The notes below the pieces were generated by a model. The model saw only the letters and a program-made list of their open reading frames with translations. It was not told where the DNA came from and made no database searches. A stretch of DNA of 64,000 bases. Source: a virus. This document shows positions 48,437 to 55,141 of the stretch, one piece after another. Within the stretch, counting starts at the first letter, position 1, and each line of letters begins with the position of its first letter. The stretch is from IMG/VR virus record IMGVR_UViG_3300006737_000020, positions 39,224 through 103,223 of that record, one strand, 5' to 3'. The translations under genes were made by a program, and so were the position numbers.

Positions 48437-48448
48437 GCCAACCCGCAA
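48437..48448. repeat. Upstream arm of the inverted repeat flanking hsp20
   Basis: GCCAACCCGCAA here is the exact reverse complement of TTGCGGGTTGGC at 47949-47960. In the transcript the two could pair, placing the 5' and 3' ends of the hsp20 message together. Confidence 0.75.
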
Positions 48449-48475
48449 AGTATTGTCCGATTATTAATATATATG

Positions 48476-48961
48476 TTAGCTAAGACAAATTGGCGGTACT
48501 TGGCCAACTATATCATAGCACCTGTAATATCTATACTTATCAATTCCAGGAATTTTTTTTGCATGTGTATTTTTTACAATAACATGTCCATCCATAAAGA
48601 GTTTTAAAACTACTTTACGAATCCATGCTAAACTATTCGAATTCAAATGAACCGAATTATTAATTAGCAATATATTTAATTTATTCTTATTCCAAGTTTG
48701 TTCTTCATAGAATGTATCTTGAAACAATGCATTAATGATTTCTTTTGATTCTTTGGTTCCACGTGTAGGTTCTTGATCTAATTCAAAGTCTGCTTCAAAT
48801 TCAATTTCATCTGCATCTTCTTGAAATATTGTGAGTCTAGACATTGCAGTATCTATACCATATGAAATTGTATCTGATAAGAAAGCTATTTTATCTTTCT
48901 TTTTCAGGCTTAGAAATATATCAAATTCTTGTTCATCTATATGTATACTATCTATTTGCAT
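48476..48961 (-). CDS. Unknown protein (161 aa)
   Basis: The ATG at 48961 has AAAGGA 7 nt upstream and is preferred over a GTG at 48988. N-terminus MQIDSIHIDEQEFDIFLSL; acidic middle (EDADEIEFEADFELDQEP); C-terminus with IRKVVLKLFMDGHVIVKNTH. No family recognised. It overlaps the upstream gene by 14 nt. Confidence 0.6.
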   Translation of the reverse strand: MQIDSIHIDEQEFDIFLSLKKKDKIAFLSDTISYGIDTAMSRLTIFQEDADEIEFEADFELDQEPTRGTKESKEIINALFQDTFYEEQTWNKNKLNILLINNSVHLNSNSLAWIRKVVLKLFMDGHVIVKNTHAKKIPGIDKYRYYRCYDIVGQVPPICLS

Positions 48962-49151
48962 ATAACAATCCTTTATTTGTAGTTCCACTTCCTATTTCTT
49001 TTACAATAAATAGATTACGAAATTGTTCTAAAGTCAATTGTTTAACACCTGCAAAGTATGCTTCTGCTTGATTAATAGATGGCATGTCACATACGTTGAT
49101 ATGTTGATTTGACTCATTACTATTCTTTGTATATAATCCAAATTTGCTCAT
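48948..49151 (-). CDS. Small unknown protein (67 aa)
   Basis: Not recognised; helical centre (QAEAYFAGVKQLTLEQFRNL). The ATG is 5 nt from a late motif variant, so it may be translated from a leaderless mRNA. Confidence 0.55.
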   Translation of the reverse strand: MSKFGLYTKNSNESNQHINVCDMPSINQAEAYFAGVKQLTLEQFRNLFIVKEIGSGTTNKGLLYANR

Positions 49152-49156
49152 TTTAT

Positions 49157-49165
49157 ATAAATATC
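49157..49165 (-). promoter_or_regulatory. Late promoter motif variant abutting a start
   Basis: GATATTTAT then ATAAA on the minus strand, 5 nt before the ATG at 49151. Confidence 0.45.
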
Positions 49166-49403
49166 AATTTTTGTTACCTTTTAATAAAGAAGCTTCAGAA
49201 ATTACTTCAGAAATTCTATTAAAGCCTCTTATTTTATCTACTTCTAATATATTTAATAACGTATGAACGGTTTCTGATAACTCTCCTGACAATATTATGG
49301 CATCAACTCCTTTTTGATACCAATCGATAACAGCTTGACATCCATTATTTCTATAGATGTCAATTATCTGCTCGTCATCAATATACCGTTTATGAAATCC
49401 CAT
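49164..49403 (-). CDS. Small unknown protein (79 aa)
   Basis: Helical protein (QIIDIYRNNGCQAVIDWYQ; LSETVHTLLNILEVDKIRG). No motif recognised. It overlaps the upstream gene by one base (ATG within the preceding TAATG). Confidence 0.6.
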   Translation of the reverse strand: MGFHKRYIDDEQIIDIYRNNGCQAVIDWYQKGVDAIILSGELSETVHTLLNILEVDKIRGFNRISEVISEASLLKGNKN

Positions 49404-49681
49404 TACCTATTCTGTGGTTGTCCCCATTTACCCATACGATATGCTTTTTCAGCAACATCCATTGCTGCACTACATGTACGCATCAATTGATTAAGTTCAG
49501 AATATGTCACATCAAATGACCTTCCTCCTATTTCTATTTTACCAATAACTGGTTTCATTTTTGCATATTTAAAATCTGTAGCGTTAACGCTTTCTTTTAA
49601 TTCAAAGTCAATTGTTGACCAAAGTTTTCCAAGGTGGCGAGTCTTCTTTTTATCATGCGCCGAAGTTAAGTTTATACTCAT
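49403..49681 (-). CDS. Small unknown protein (92 aa)
   Basis: Not recognised. A beta-like centre (KPVIGKIEIGGRSFDVTYSEL) is followed by a helix with two Cys/Met residues (LNQLMRTCSAAMDVAEKAY). Coupled to the following 79-aa gene. Confidence 0.6.
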   Translation of the reverse strand: MSINLTSAHDKKKTRHLGKLWSTIDFELKESVNATDFKYAKMKPVIGKIEIGGRSFDVTYSELNQLMRTCSAAMDVAEKAYRMGKWGQPQNR

Positions 49682-49687
49682 CTTATA

Positions 49688-50521
49688 TTATTTAAAAATT
49701 GTTAATGTAAATATTGAATCTGCAACACTATGATCTAGTCTTACATTTCCTCCTAATTGTCCATACTCATTTAAAGCCCAATCTAGAACTTCAACTGGAT
49801 CATATACCATGTATGATTCATCATAATCTTCTGATGTATTCATACTTAATAATGAGATTACTATTCCTGTATCAGCTAATTCCATCATCTTTGTAACAGT
49901 ATTTTTTAATGCATCCATAATGTCAAAGTCTTCTTTAACTGGTTCGTACATTATAGATAATCCTCCAATATTAATTACCCAATCAGATGCAAAGTTTCCA
50001 TCTAATTTAAATAAATTACTAGCAGTAAATGTTGCGCCTGGGCTCATTTCTTTTGCTGTTTGTATTAATATCTTGTTCATATCAATACCATGATATTTAA
50101 TATCTGCTTGATATAATTCTTGTACGTGTCTTAAAAAGTCACCTCTACCACAACCAATATCAAGAATTGATTCTTGTGTACAATCAAAATTAGAAGCAAT
50201 AAAATCATACATAACTTCTTGTTCTTCTAATGATCTATAACCTACTACTTGAGGATCTGATTTAAGATAATTATCATCTAGGTCAGCAAATCCTTCTGGA
50301 GTTAATGGTTGACCATCAATTGAATCTAAATCAATTGGTTCTTCTTGAACTGGTTCACTTTTAGGTTCTGGAACTGCATCTATATTATCAGCAGCTGCTT
50401 CTGACTCTTCTCGAGCCTTTACTTGTTCTTCAAATACCTCTTGGGTACTTACTTCTTCACGGCCATCAAAGTTTTCATCTAATGCTCCGTCATATCCTTC
50501 TGGATTTCTATTTTCCATCAT
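49688..50521 (-). CDS. SAM-dependent methyltransferase with acidic N-terminus
   Basis: 277 aa. The first ~85 residues are acidic and disordered. A class I fold follows, with motif I ILDIGCGRGDF (119-129), YHGIDMN (acidic residue after strand 2) and WVINIGGLSIMYEP (motif IV region). The target is unknown: nucleic acid, protein or a small molecule. No DPPY-type DNA motif is present, so a DNA adenine or cytosine N4 role is not supported. Confidence 0.8.
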   Translation of the reverse strand: MMENRNPEGYDGALDENFDGREEVSTQEVFEEQVKAREESEAAADNIDAVPEPKSEPVQEEPIDLDSIDGQPLTPEGFADLDDNYLKSDPQVVGYRSLEEQEVMYDFIASNFDCTQESILDIGCGRGDFLRHVQELYQADIKYHGIDMNKILIQTAKEMSPGATFTASNLFKLDGNFASDWVINIGGLSIMYEPVKEDFDIMDALKNTVTKMMELADTGIVISLLSMNTSEDYDESYMVYDPVEVLDWALNEYGQLGGNVRLDHSVADSIFTLTIFK

Positions 50522-50525
50522 AATA

Positions 50526-50816
50526 TTATTTACGTTTATGTCGAGCTCCTCGACGTTTATTAATTCTATTTATCTTACTCTCAATGTCAGATAAATCCAT
50601 CCGCATAGGATGTGTTCTATTAAATTGCTGTTTTGTTCTACATGCTAATGCAGCATATTCCCAAGCCTTCTCCACATCATGTGTTTCAGGTAAATAGAAT
50701 TCTTCTGCTAAGTATGTATCACCGACCATTACACGTACACCTGTTTCGGTATACGTTAATGATGCATCTGGATGTCTTTTTAAGACCTTTCTCTGAAATT
50801 TATTTGTTACTTTCAT
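50526..50816 (-). CDS. Small basic protein (96 aa)
   Basis: The ATG at 50816 lies one base after the upstream stop (TAATATG) and is preferred over an in-frame ATG at 50870. Sheet-like front (ASLTYTETGVRVMVGDTYL), then helices, ending in RINKRRGARHKRK, a nucleic-acid-binding-like tail. No family recognised. Confidence 0.6.
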   Translation of the reverse strand: MKVTNKFQRKVLKRHPDASLTYTETGVRVMVGDTYLAEEFYLPETHDVEKAWEYAALACRTKQQFNRTHPMRMDLSDIESKINRINKRRGARHKRK

Positions 50817-50817
50817 A

Positions 50818-51258
50818 TTAAAACGATCTTGGTCCTTGAGTTGGAAATACAAAGTCATTATACTTTTCAAAATGTCCTAGAGTAGATGACTCACTTGACA
50901 TTTCTTCTCCATCAGCTCTCAATTTTGTTCCTGCAATATAATTACCTCTTGTATGACCATGTTTCTTATGAATAAACATATTATTAGTTCCTCCATTTTC
51001 AATCCATGCATTTGTAATACTAGATATAATTGATTGTCTAGATTTAGGTTCATCAACTGATGTATATATTAATCCTGAACCTGCTTCCGTTCTTATATCA
51101 TAAGATCTTTTACTATTTAATTTCTTACCAGCTACATGCACATTTGTAATAAGTCCAACTTGAAGTTTTGAATTTTGTCCATCCCAATCTTTAGTTTGAA
51201 CTATTACCTTATCACCTATCTGATACTTTGGTACTGCTACTTTACTTTTTCTTGCCAT
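50818..51258 (-). CDS. Unknown protein (146 aa), SH3/KOW-like start
   Basis: The N-terminal YQIGDKVIVQTKDWDGQN...VGLITNVHV looks like an SH3-type barrel, as in KOW/PAZ-like folds. The rest is polar. Function unknown. Its leader is made of repeated AATTAAAA units without a Shine-Dalgarno. Confidence 0.6.
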   Translation of the reverse strand: MARKSKVAVPKYQIGDKVIVQTKDWDGQNSKLQVGLITNVHVAGKKLNSKRSYDIRTEAGSGLIYTSVDEPKSRQSIISSITNAWIENGGTNNMFIHKKHGHTRGNYIAGTKLRADGEEMSSESSTLGHFEKYNDFVFPTQGPRSF

Positions 51259-51290
51259 TTTTTAATTTTTAATTTTTAATTTATTATTTT

Positions 51291-51494
51291 TTAATTATTT
51301 TCGATTACCTTAATAATCTTAGAATTAGATACTGCTTTAACTTCAAAGTCAATTCCTGAACCTTCAAAGTCTTTTGTTACCATTGCTTCCGCATGGGTTA
51401 CAGAATTTGCATTTACTAAATACATTTCTGTTACTCTTTTTACTCCTTTCGATGAATCTACTGCGATTCTAACCTTAGCTGTATAATATGCCAT
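51291..51494 (-). CDS. DUF4494-like small protein
   Basis: 67 aa. YYTAKVRIAVD...VKRVTEMYLVNANSVTHAEA resembles the pattern of DUF4494 (KVRxxxxxxDGxxKxVTExYLVDAxSxTEAEA), a family found mainly in Bacteroidota and their phages; function unknown. It is preceded by a host-type promoter and an A-rich leader. The family assignment rests on remembered pattern only. Confidence 0.65.
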   Translation of the reverse strand: MAYYTAKVRIAVDSSKGVKRVTEMYLVNANSVTHAEAMVTKDFEGSGIDFEVKAVSNSKIIKVIENN

Positions 51495-51522
51495 TTCTTA
51501 ATTTTTTTTTATGATTAATAAT

Positions 51523-51575
51523 ATATAAATATAAAAACTTTTTCTCGTAAGTCCTAATACTTTTCATGAAAAGTT
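51523..51575 (-). promoter_or_regulatory. Host-type promoter before the DUF4494-like gene
   Basis: TTAG (51554-51557), 20 nt containing TTACGAG, TATATTTATAT (51523-51533) on the minus strand; an ACTTTTCATGAAAAGT palindrome overlaps the upstream block. Confidence 0.6.
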
Positions 51576-51576
51576 T

Positions 51577-52056
51577 TTAAAAGTTTCCTGGTGCTACTTG
51601 CATACATGTTAAACCTATCTCTCTCCACATCTTAACTACTTTATCTCTATCATCAAATACTGCTACTACTTCTACTTCGTCCATATCTTCAGGATTAACA
51701 AATACTTCTTCAAACCAACCTAATTTTAATTTTTCGTCAGGCATAAATTTGAATGGATGTTTAATAGGACGCATTTTTAATATATCATATTCAACTTCAT
51801 ATTCTTTTAACCAGTCTTTAGTAATTTGTTCTGATGATGCACTTCTACCTGAAAATATTGCTATTTTATATCCAAAAGCTTTTAGCGCTTGAGCCATCAT
51901 AATTACTGGTTGATTTGGTTCATCAGACGCAACAAGTTTATCTGAAAAAAATATATCCCAATCCATTTTACCAGACTTAGATGCTAATTTTCTACGTACT
52001 TCGATGTTGGCTAACGTGCCATCTAAATCGAATATTACCCATTTATCTTTACTCAT
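51577..52056 (-). CDS. HAD-family phosphatase (Pnk 3'-phosphatase-like)
   Basis: 159 aa from the ATG at 52056, one base after the preceding stop (TAATATG). Motif I FDLDGTLA (Asp10/Asp12), motif II IFSGRSAS and motif IV VFDDRDKVV are all present. The arrangement resembles the C-terminal 3'-phosphatase of T4 polynucleotide kinase, but no kinase domain is attached. Possible role in repair of RNA or DNA 3' ends. Confidence 0.8.
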   Translation of the reverse strand: MSKDKWVIFDLDGTLANIEVRRKLASKSGKMDWDIFFSDKLVASDEPNQPVIMMAQALKAFGYKIAIFSGRSASSEQITKDWLKEYEVEYDILKMRPIKHPFKFMPDEKLKLGWFEEVFVNPEDMDEVEVVAVFDDRDKVVKMWREIGLTCMQVAPGNF

Positions 52057-52057
52057 A

Positions 52058-52345
52058 TTATATAGATTCGTTAGCCCATTCATTATCTAATGTTGCAGAA
52101 CAAGGTACTTCTATTCTAGGAGCATAATATGCAAACTTTGCTCTTCCAAGACCTTCACATTCTACTCTTTCAATAAGACCTTTCTTCATGCCTCTTCGTA
52201 ACATATCTGCATATTTCTTATTTGATTGCATTGAATTATTTCTATCATATCCAAATGCTGCTTTAAATATTTCTGTTTCGGTCATTGGCCCTACATTTTT
52301 TAAGGCATCTACCATTTCATGAACTGAATTTCTTTTTACTATCAT
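52058..52345 (-). CDS. Winged-helix-like small protein
   Basis: 95 aa. VHEMVDALKNVGPMTETEIFKAAFG ... KKYADMLRRGMKKGLIERVE looks like a winged helix (helix, recognition helix, wing AKFAYYAP). It could be a DNA-binding regulator. A-rich leader without SD; strong host-type promoter upstream; coupled to the HAD gene. Confidence 0.6.
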   Translation of the reverse strand: MIVKRNSVHEMVDALKNVGPMTETEIFKAAFGYDRNNSMQSNKKYADMLRRGMKKGLIERVECEGLGRAKFAYYAPRIEVPCSATLDNEWANESI

Positions 52346-52400
52346 TTTTTAATTTTTAATTTAGGTCTACTTCTGGCTAGACCTCTTACCTTTTTTATTT

Positions 52401-52453
52401 ATATAAAGATAAGAAAAAAATCTCAATTAACCAAATCTTTTACCAGCTTTTTT
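52401..52453 (-). promoter_or_regulatory. Host-type early promoter
   Basis: Minus strand: AAAAAAGC (52446-52453), 10 nt, TTTG (52432-52435), 20 nt with ATTGA, TATCTTTATAT (52401-52411). Drives the winged-helix/HAD genes. Confidence 0.8.
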
Positions 52454-52474
52454 TGAAAAAGTTTATAGTAAGAA

Positions 52475-52494
52475 AGGTGCACAAAAGTGCACCT
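52475..52494 (-). terminator. Terminator hairpin after the small membrane protein gene
   Basis: Perfect 8-bp stem AGGTGCAC / GTGCACCT with a 4-nt loop (TTTT on the minus strand), followed by TTTCTTAC. It ends the OMP/small-membrane-protein unit. Confidence 0.75.
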
Positions 52495-52503
52495 CTCTAA
52501 TTA
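52493..52503. repeat. Boundary box A
   Basis: CTCTCTAATTA, the exact reverse complement of TAATTAGAGAG at 52791-52801. Lies between the stop of the small membrane gene and its terminator. Confidence 0.75.
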
Positions 52504-52521
52504 TATAACAAATTAAACTAA

Positions 52522-52746
52522 TTATTTTTTAGTAAAAAATGATACTAAGATAACTAATACTACTAGTCCAACAAATCCACCTTGACCAATTGAATTGATT
52601 AAAGCTGTAAGATTTGCTACTACATCCATGTTAAATATAGCACCACCTGTTAATACATACCATAAGATTGATACAGGTATAACTGCCATCATGATAGATA
52701 ACAATCCACCGAAAAATCCGGTTACATACTTAATTACTGAATCCAT
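52522..52746 (-). CDS. Small two-span membrane protein
   Basis: 74 aa. Two hydrophobic spans (GGLLSIMMAVIPVSILWYVL and GGFVGLVVLVILVSFF) separated by a short polar loop, with a basic C-terminus. Topology resembles small holins, but no family is recognised. Second gene of the unit led by the outer-membrane barrel gene. Confidence 0.7.
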   Translation of the reverse strand: MDSVIKYVTGFFGGLLSIMMAVIPVSILWYVLTGGAIFNMDVVANLTALINSIGQGGFVGLVVLVILVSFFTKK

Positions 52747-52790
52747 AATTTATCCTCTTTTTTATTTAATTGTTTTGTGGCAAAATTGCC

Positions 52791-52804
52791 TAATTAGAGA
52801 GCTC
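52791..52804. repeat. Boundary box B
   Basis: TAATTAGAGAGCTC between the two genes. Its rc matches box A over 11 bp and box C (53277-53289) over 13 bp. Confidence 0.8.
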
Positions 52805-52820
52805 GTTTACTGTTACTTAA

Positions 52821-53228
52821 TTAAAACTTAAACCCAAACCCTAATGTAAGGTTTGTAGTCTTAGTTCCTGTATTATAAACGATTTTAGGATCTACGTAAA
52901 TATTACTTCTTAAAGTAAATAATTTACCAGCTCCGATTGACATTCCTTCCGTAGAAAGACCGTCAGTTGCTAAATAAGCAAAATATCCTTTTACAAAATA
53001 TCTTGCATGGAAGTCTATATCCATATCTGCTGTTGAATCTACTTGGCTTACTGAAGCACCTACCATTAGGTTTTCCATTACACCATATCCAATTGTTGGA
53101 GATACTGACCATTCAGTCCAAGCTGTATTTGCTACATCACCTGTTCCTACGTACCAGTCTCCTGCTGTTTGAGCGTTAGCTGCGGTAAAACCGAAAACTA
53201 ATGCTAATGTTAAAATCAAATTTTTCAT
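52821..53228 (-). CDS. Outer-membrane beta-barrel protein
   Basis: 135 aa. A signal peptide MKNLILTLALVFGFTAANA with cleavage before QT, in the style common for Bacteroidota, is followed by alternating strands (WSVSPTIGYGVMENLMVGASV; DFHARYFVKGYFAYLAT) and a terminal Phe (TLGFGFKF), the usual barrel insertion signal. It is probably placed in the host outer membrane during infection, perhaps to block other phages or alter transport. It has its own promoter, a long structured leader and SD AAAGGAG. Confidence 0.8.
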   Translation of the reverse strand: MKNLILTLALVFGFTAANAQTAGDWYVGTGDVANTAWTEWSVSPTIGYGVMENLMVGASVSQVDSTADMDIDFHARYFVKGYFAYLATDGLSTEGMSIGAGKLFTLRSNIYVDPKIVYNTGTKTTNLTLGFGFKF

Positions 53229-53247
53229 AAAATTTCTCCTTTGTTTT

Positions 53248-53289
53248 ATTATGCCAATATTGGCTTTTTATGTAAGGAGCTCTCTAATT
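53248..53289 (-). promoter_or_regulatory. Structured leader of the OMP gene (box C and palindrome)
   Basis: Holds GAGCTCTCTAATT (53277-53289, rc of box B) and the perfect palindrome GCCAATATTGGC just upstream of the SD. A CACGTG-centred stem lies further 5' near 53295-53310. A leader this structured suggests control of stability or translation. Confidence 0.55.
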
Positions 53290-53337
53290 TATGTACTCCA
53301 CGTGAGTAGAGTAAATTTCTCCTAAATCATAATACTA

Positions 53338-53390
53338 TGTATAATATATAAAATATTATTCAAAGTACCAAATCTTTAGTCATCTTTTTT
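53338..53390 (-). promoter_or_regulatory. Host-type promoter before the OMP gene
   Basis: AAAAAAGA (53383-53390), 10 nt, TTTG (53369-53372), 20 nt, TATATTATACA (53338-53348) on the minus strand. The upstream block is the Lys codons at the end of the preceding gene. The leader to the ATG is about 95 nt. Confidence 0.65.
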
Positions 53391-53675
53391 TACCTTAGTT
53401 GATGCTTCACCTTTTGCATCTTTTTTATAATCTATGTAAGCTCTTAAAACTTCGTTAGGTGTTATTTCCAATGCCGCAGCTAATTTCAATATCACCTGTG
53501 AAACCACTTTCCTTTTTTGGAAAGATCCTTTTGCACGTTTCCCTAGACTGGATAATACCATTGCTAGTCGTGTGTTGTCTGTAACCGTACCTCTTGAAAC
53601 TGCTCTTCCGGCAGCTTCGTTTTTTATTTTTTGTAATTCTTCTTTTACTAATTCTTTAATATATGATCGTTTCAT
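53376..53675 (-). CDS. Leader-bearing small basic protein
   Basis: 99 aa. The N-terminus (YIKELVKEELQKIKNEA) is of the shared leader type, though the site reads IKNE rather than (L/I)xE. The body (RAVSRGTVTDNTRLAMVLSSL ... QVILKLAAALEITPNEVLRAY) is helical and basic. Possibly internal to the capsid; function unknown. Confidence 0.65.
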   Translation of the reverse strand: MKRSYIKELVKEELQKIKNEAAGRAVSRGTVTDNTRLAMVLSSLGKRAKGSFQKRKVVSQVILKLAAALEITPNEVLRAYIDYKKDAKGEASTKVKKDD

Positions 53676-53680
53676 AATAA

Positions 53681-54076
53681 TTATTGTTTTGGAATTGGAA
53701 TTGACCTTCTACCACCTTTCAATCGTTTTGACTCTAATTGATTAGCTATATCTAATTCTGCTCCAATTAATTTATATAATATACCTGCGTCACTTATTAA
53801 ATCTTGTAATTGTTTATACGCTTGATAAGAATTAGGTCCACCTTTTGCTGCATCCTTTGCAGTAGCTAATGCTCCAGATAACCTATCTACCACCTGACCT
53901 CTAATAGACGATCGATTTAAAGTTGCAAATCCAGATACTTTTACCATTGGGTCGTTTGGGTCCATATCTTTAGGATCTGCTAGTGTTCCAAATTTATACG
54001 ATTCTTCTTTAATCAATTGATTAACTTCTTCTCGTATTATTTGTTTAATTCTATTCTTTAAATCTTTTCCGTCCAT
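53681..54076 (-). CDS. Leader-bearing small protein
   Basis: 131 aa. N-terminal amphipathic leader RIKQIIREEVNQLIKEE with possible cut IKE|E, then FGTLADPKDMDPNDPMVKVSG and helices; the C-terminus is basic (ESKRLKGGRRSIPIP). Unrecognised; grouped with other leader-bearing genes. Confidence 0.65.
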   Translation of the reverse strand: MDGKDLKNRIKQIIREEVNQLIKEESYKFGTLADPKDMDPNDPMVKVSGFATLNRSSIRGQVVDRLSGALATAKDAAKGGPNSYQAYKQLQDLISDAGILYKLIGAELDIANQLESKRLKGGRRSIPIPKQ

Positions 54077-54079
54077 TGT

Positions 54080-54292
54080 TTAATTCCAAAATATTAGTTT
54101 GCCTAAAATACCTAATACCGCGATCCATACAGACCATAATGCGCCATTAGCTTTTTTTCTAAAATCGGTGTTACGATTAACTCTAGATATAGTTCCATCA
54201 TCTGGATCTAATAATCTAATTTTAATTTCCTTTACATCTGCTTTAATTGATAAAAGTTCATCATGCAGTTGTTGATTTGTTAATCGTGCCAT
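54080..54292 (-). CDS. Small tail-anchored protein (70 aa)
   Basis: An N-terminal helix (LTNQQLHDELLSIKADVKEIKIR) is followed by a single C-terminal membrane span (ALWSVWIAVLGILGKLIFW). Looks like a tail-anchored coiled coil; no family assigned. Confidence 0.65.
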   Translation of the reverse strand: MARLTNQQLHDELLSIKADVKEIKIRLLDPDDGTISRVNRNTDFRKKANGALWSVWIAVLGILGKLIFWN

Positions 54293-54296
54293 ATTA

Positions 54297-54482
54297 TTAT
54301 GATCTTTTACTTTCTAATACTGATTGCTTTCTATAATCGGTTACTAATTTTTTTATTTCACCAATTGACTTTCTTGCTCTTGTTGCTGCTGCCTTATTAC
54401 CTTTATCGGTAAATTTTCTATGATTTTCTTGAAACTCTTCCCAAAGGTTATTCAATGTATCATATAACTGAGTTGTACTCAT
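54297..54482 (-). CDS. Histone H1-like (Hc1-type) small protein
   Basis: 61 aa. FTDKGNKAAATRARKSIGEIKKLVTDYRK matches the KGNKAAGTRARKxLxELKKL core of the H1-like DNA-binding proteins of Bacteroidota and chlamydiae. Probably binds phage or host DNA and could be packaged. SD AAAAGGAG. A late motif lies upstream. Confidence 0.7.
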   Translation of the reverse strand: MSTTQLYDTLNNLWEEFQENHRKFTDKGNKAAATRARKSIGEIKKLVTDYRKQSVLESKRS

Positions 54483-54511
54483 AACGTTTCTCCTTTTAGT
54501 TATTCTTTAAA

Positions 54512-54520
54512 ATAAATATG
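54512..54520 (-). promoter_or_regulatory. Late promoter motif
   Basis: CATATTTAT then TTTAAA on the minus strand, 29 nt before the ATG at 54482. Confidence 0.6.
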
Positions 54521-54526
54521 CTGAAG

Positions 54527-55138
54527 CTAGTAATTTCCATCATCTAAATCACCAAATTCTTCTTCATCCATATCTGTTGTATAATCAATCGCTGTAAATG
54601 GGTCTCTTCCCATATCACGAATTGCTTGAACATCTGTGATATCTAATTCTACCAATCTTCCATGTGGTCTATCTGAATGGAACTTTCCTATCATTGCACC
54701 ATATTTTGGGTGTAGATGATAATCTCCTATAAATTCTCTTCCATCTACAGTTGCATATTCACCACCTGCAGTATACATACCTTCTTGTAATCCTGGATCG
54801 TCATAATCTATATCATCATCTTCTCCAATAGCCTCTAATTCATCATCAACGTCTATTTCATCATCAGATACAAATACAGGTTCTTTATCCATTCCTATTT
54901 CATCTGTATCAAACGAATCTCGGTCTAAAGTACCATCTTCAGATTGTACAGTTTCAAATGCATCTTTAAAACTACGTTGCAAGTCTTGATCAGAATATAC
55001 TTCTGTTTGTTGGAATATTAAATTACCATCTAAGTATACTTCTCCTAGATCGTTTTCATCATCTATAACAAATTCTAAATCCCTTCCTTTATATAGGGTA
55101 TCATTTTCTCTATTTTGAAATTCATATCCGTATGCCAT
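54527..55138 (-). CDS. Acidic protein, paralogue of its upstream neighbour
   Basis: 203 aa, strongly acidic (ELEAIGEDDDIDYDDPGLQEG). The front DLEFVIDDENDLGEVYLDGNL...LQRSFKDAFE parallels a block in the neighbouring 239-aa protein, so they are divergent copies. Function unknown. Confidence 0.65.
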   Translation of the reverse strand: MAYGYEFQNRENDTLYKGRDLEFVIDDENDLGEVYLDGNLIFQQTEVYSDQDLQRSFKDAFETVQSEDGTLDRDSFDTDEIGMDKEPVFVSDDEIDVDDELEAIGEDDDIDYDDPGLQEGMYTAGGEYATVDGREFIGDYHLHPKYGAMIGKFHSDRPHGRLVELDITDVQAIRDMGRDPFTAIDYTTDMDEEEFGDLDDGNY

Positions 55139-55141
55139 AAC

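Noticed and set aside
49688-50521. DNA methyltransferase linked to a restriction or modification system
   Set aside because: Only the general SAM-binding motif is visible; no DPPY or PC motif and no partner nuclease.
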